From positions 1 to 5,319 of the forward strand of contig JAABSN010000224.1 in the NCBI GenBank assembly GCA_011390385.1: a DNA stretch of 5,319 nucleotides. Reading direction: 5' to 3'. A program made the position numbers and the translations under genes. Source of the stretch: Thioalkalivibrio nitratireducens. Its GTDB lineage: Bacteria; Pseudomonadota; Gammaproteobacteria; Ectothiorhodospirales; Ectothiorhodospiraceae. The notes beneath the pieces were generated by a model. The model was not told where the DNA came from. It worked only from the letters and a program-made list of their open reading frames with translations, and made no database searches. Of this stretch, positions 4,915-5,319 are shown one piece after another (position 1 is the first letter of the stretch; each line of letters begins with the position of its first letter).

Positions 4915-5319
4915 ATGATGGGCACCATGACCAGCGACAAGAACGATCACATCACCACCCCAATCGATGCTTTGCGTGACGCGCTCGGTCGCAGCAAGCG
5001 CAAGCGGGTGCGGCGGATTCTGCGCACGATGCACCCCGCCAAGGTCGCCAGCCTGCTGGAGACGCTGACCGCGGACCAACGCATCGCGGTCTGGCAGCAG
5101 ATCGATGAGCGGGTCGAGCAAAAAGTGCTTTCGCACCTCGCTCCGGCGATGCAGGCCCAACTCACACACGAGGCTGGAGCCGGCGACCAGGGCGAGGCGC
5201 CGGATGCCTCGAGCGTCGAGCAGACCGTGGCCGCCGGTGATTCGGAGACCGCCGCGCAGACGCAGCTCAAGCTGGTGCTTGATGCACTCGAGAACGGCAA
5301 GCTCAAGCGTATCGGGCGG
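4915..5319 (+). CDS. mgtE: MgtE-type magnesium transporter, N-terminal cytosolic part (cut by window edge)
   Basis: 135 codons open to the right edge. MgtE is a dimeric inner-membrane Mg2+ channel whose cytosolic N-domain and CBS pair close the pore when magnesium is high. Residues of about 18-86 match the helical N-domain: RVRRILRTMHPAKVASLLET (31-50), then TADQRIAVWQQIDERVEQKV (52-71). A low-complexity linker rich in Ala, Glu, Asp and Gly (87-115) follows, and then LVLDALENGKLKRIGR (120-135), which looks like the opening of a second N-domain block. The CBS domains and membrane helices would lie beyond the edge. Start is uncertain: ATGs occur at 4882, 4915, 4918 and 4927 in the same frame, none with a clean ribosome binding site (GGGAG at 4896-4900 is 14 nt from 4915). 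It is separated from the DsrE operon by a terminator, so it has its own promoter. The family call rests on the N-domain only. Confidence 0.78.
   Translation, partial: MMGTMTSDKNDHITTPIDALRDALGRSKRKRVRRILRTMHPAKVASLLETLTADQRIAVWQQIDERVEQKVLSHLAPAMQAQLTHEAGAGDQGEAPDASSVEQTVAAGDSETAAQTQLKLVLDALENGKLKRIGR

Overview
This GC-rich window looks like a chromosomal segment from a gammaproteobacterium. The grounds are the GCS2-type ligase next to an AstE/AspA-like deacylase, the RpoE-style ECF promoter, the MgtE N-terminus and the dense gene packing with 4-8 bp overlaps. The taxonomic call is inference only; no rRNA or marker gene is present. I see no mobile element, tRNA, rRNA or CRISPR array.

Left half, minus strand (2768 down to 1): a tight three-gene operon. 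It runs from an unrecognised 147-residue helical protein, to a GCS2-family glutamate-cysteine ligase-like enzyme (479 aa), to an M14-family zinc deacylase of the succinylglutamate desuccinylase/aspartoacylase type that runs off the left edge. The first two genes are 4 nt apart and the last two overlap by 4 bp (ATGA), so they are probably co-translated. One enzyme that forms a glutamyl amide bond beside one that hydrolyses an N-acyl amino acid suggests small-molecule or peptide amide chemistry, but the substrate cannot be read from the sequence.

Middle, plus strand (2803-4742): a divergent regulatory operon and the most interesting part of the window. An ECF sigma factor is followed, with an 8-bp overlap, by a single-pass membrane anti-sigma factor whose extracytoplasmic part is a DsrE-like domain. 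Next comes a 4-bp overlap into a small exported DsrE-family protein that resembles that same domain. Both DsrE domains keep an ACG cysteine motif and a G-(W/Y)-TYI end. The operon is preceded by a good ECF-type promoter (GGAATAG, 16 nt, GTCTAA), which suggests autoregulation, and ends in a rho-independent terminator. The layout suggests an envelope signalling unit in which a soluble periplasmic DsrE protein and the tethered DsrE domain interact to control sigma release.

Right edge, plus strand (from about 4915): the cytosolic N-terminal part of an MgtE-type magnesium transporter, cut by the window end. It follows a 172-base leader that contains several inverted repeats and a weak second ECF-like promoter candidate.
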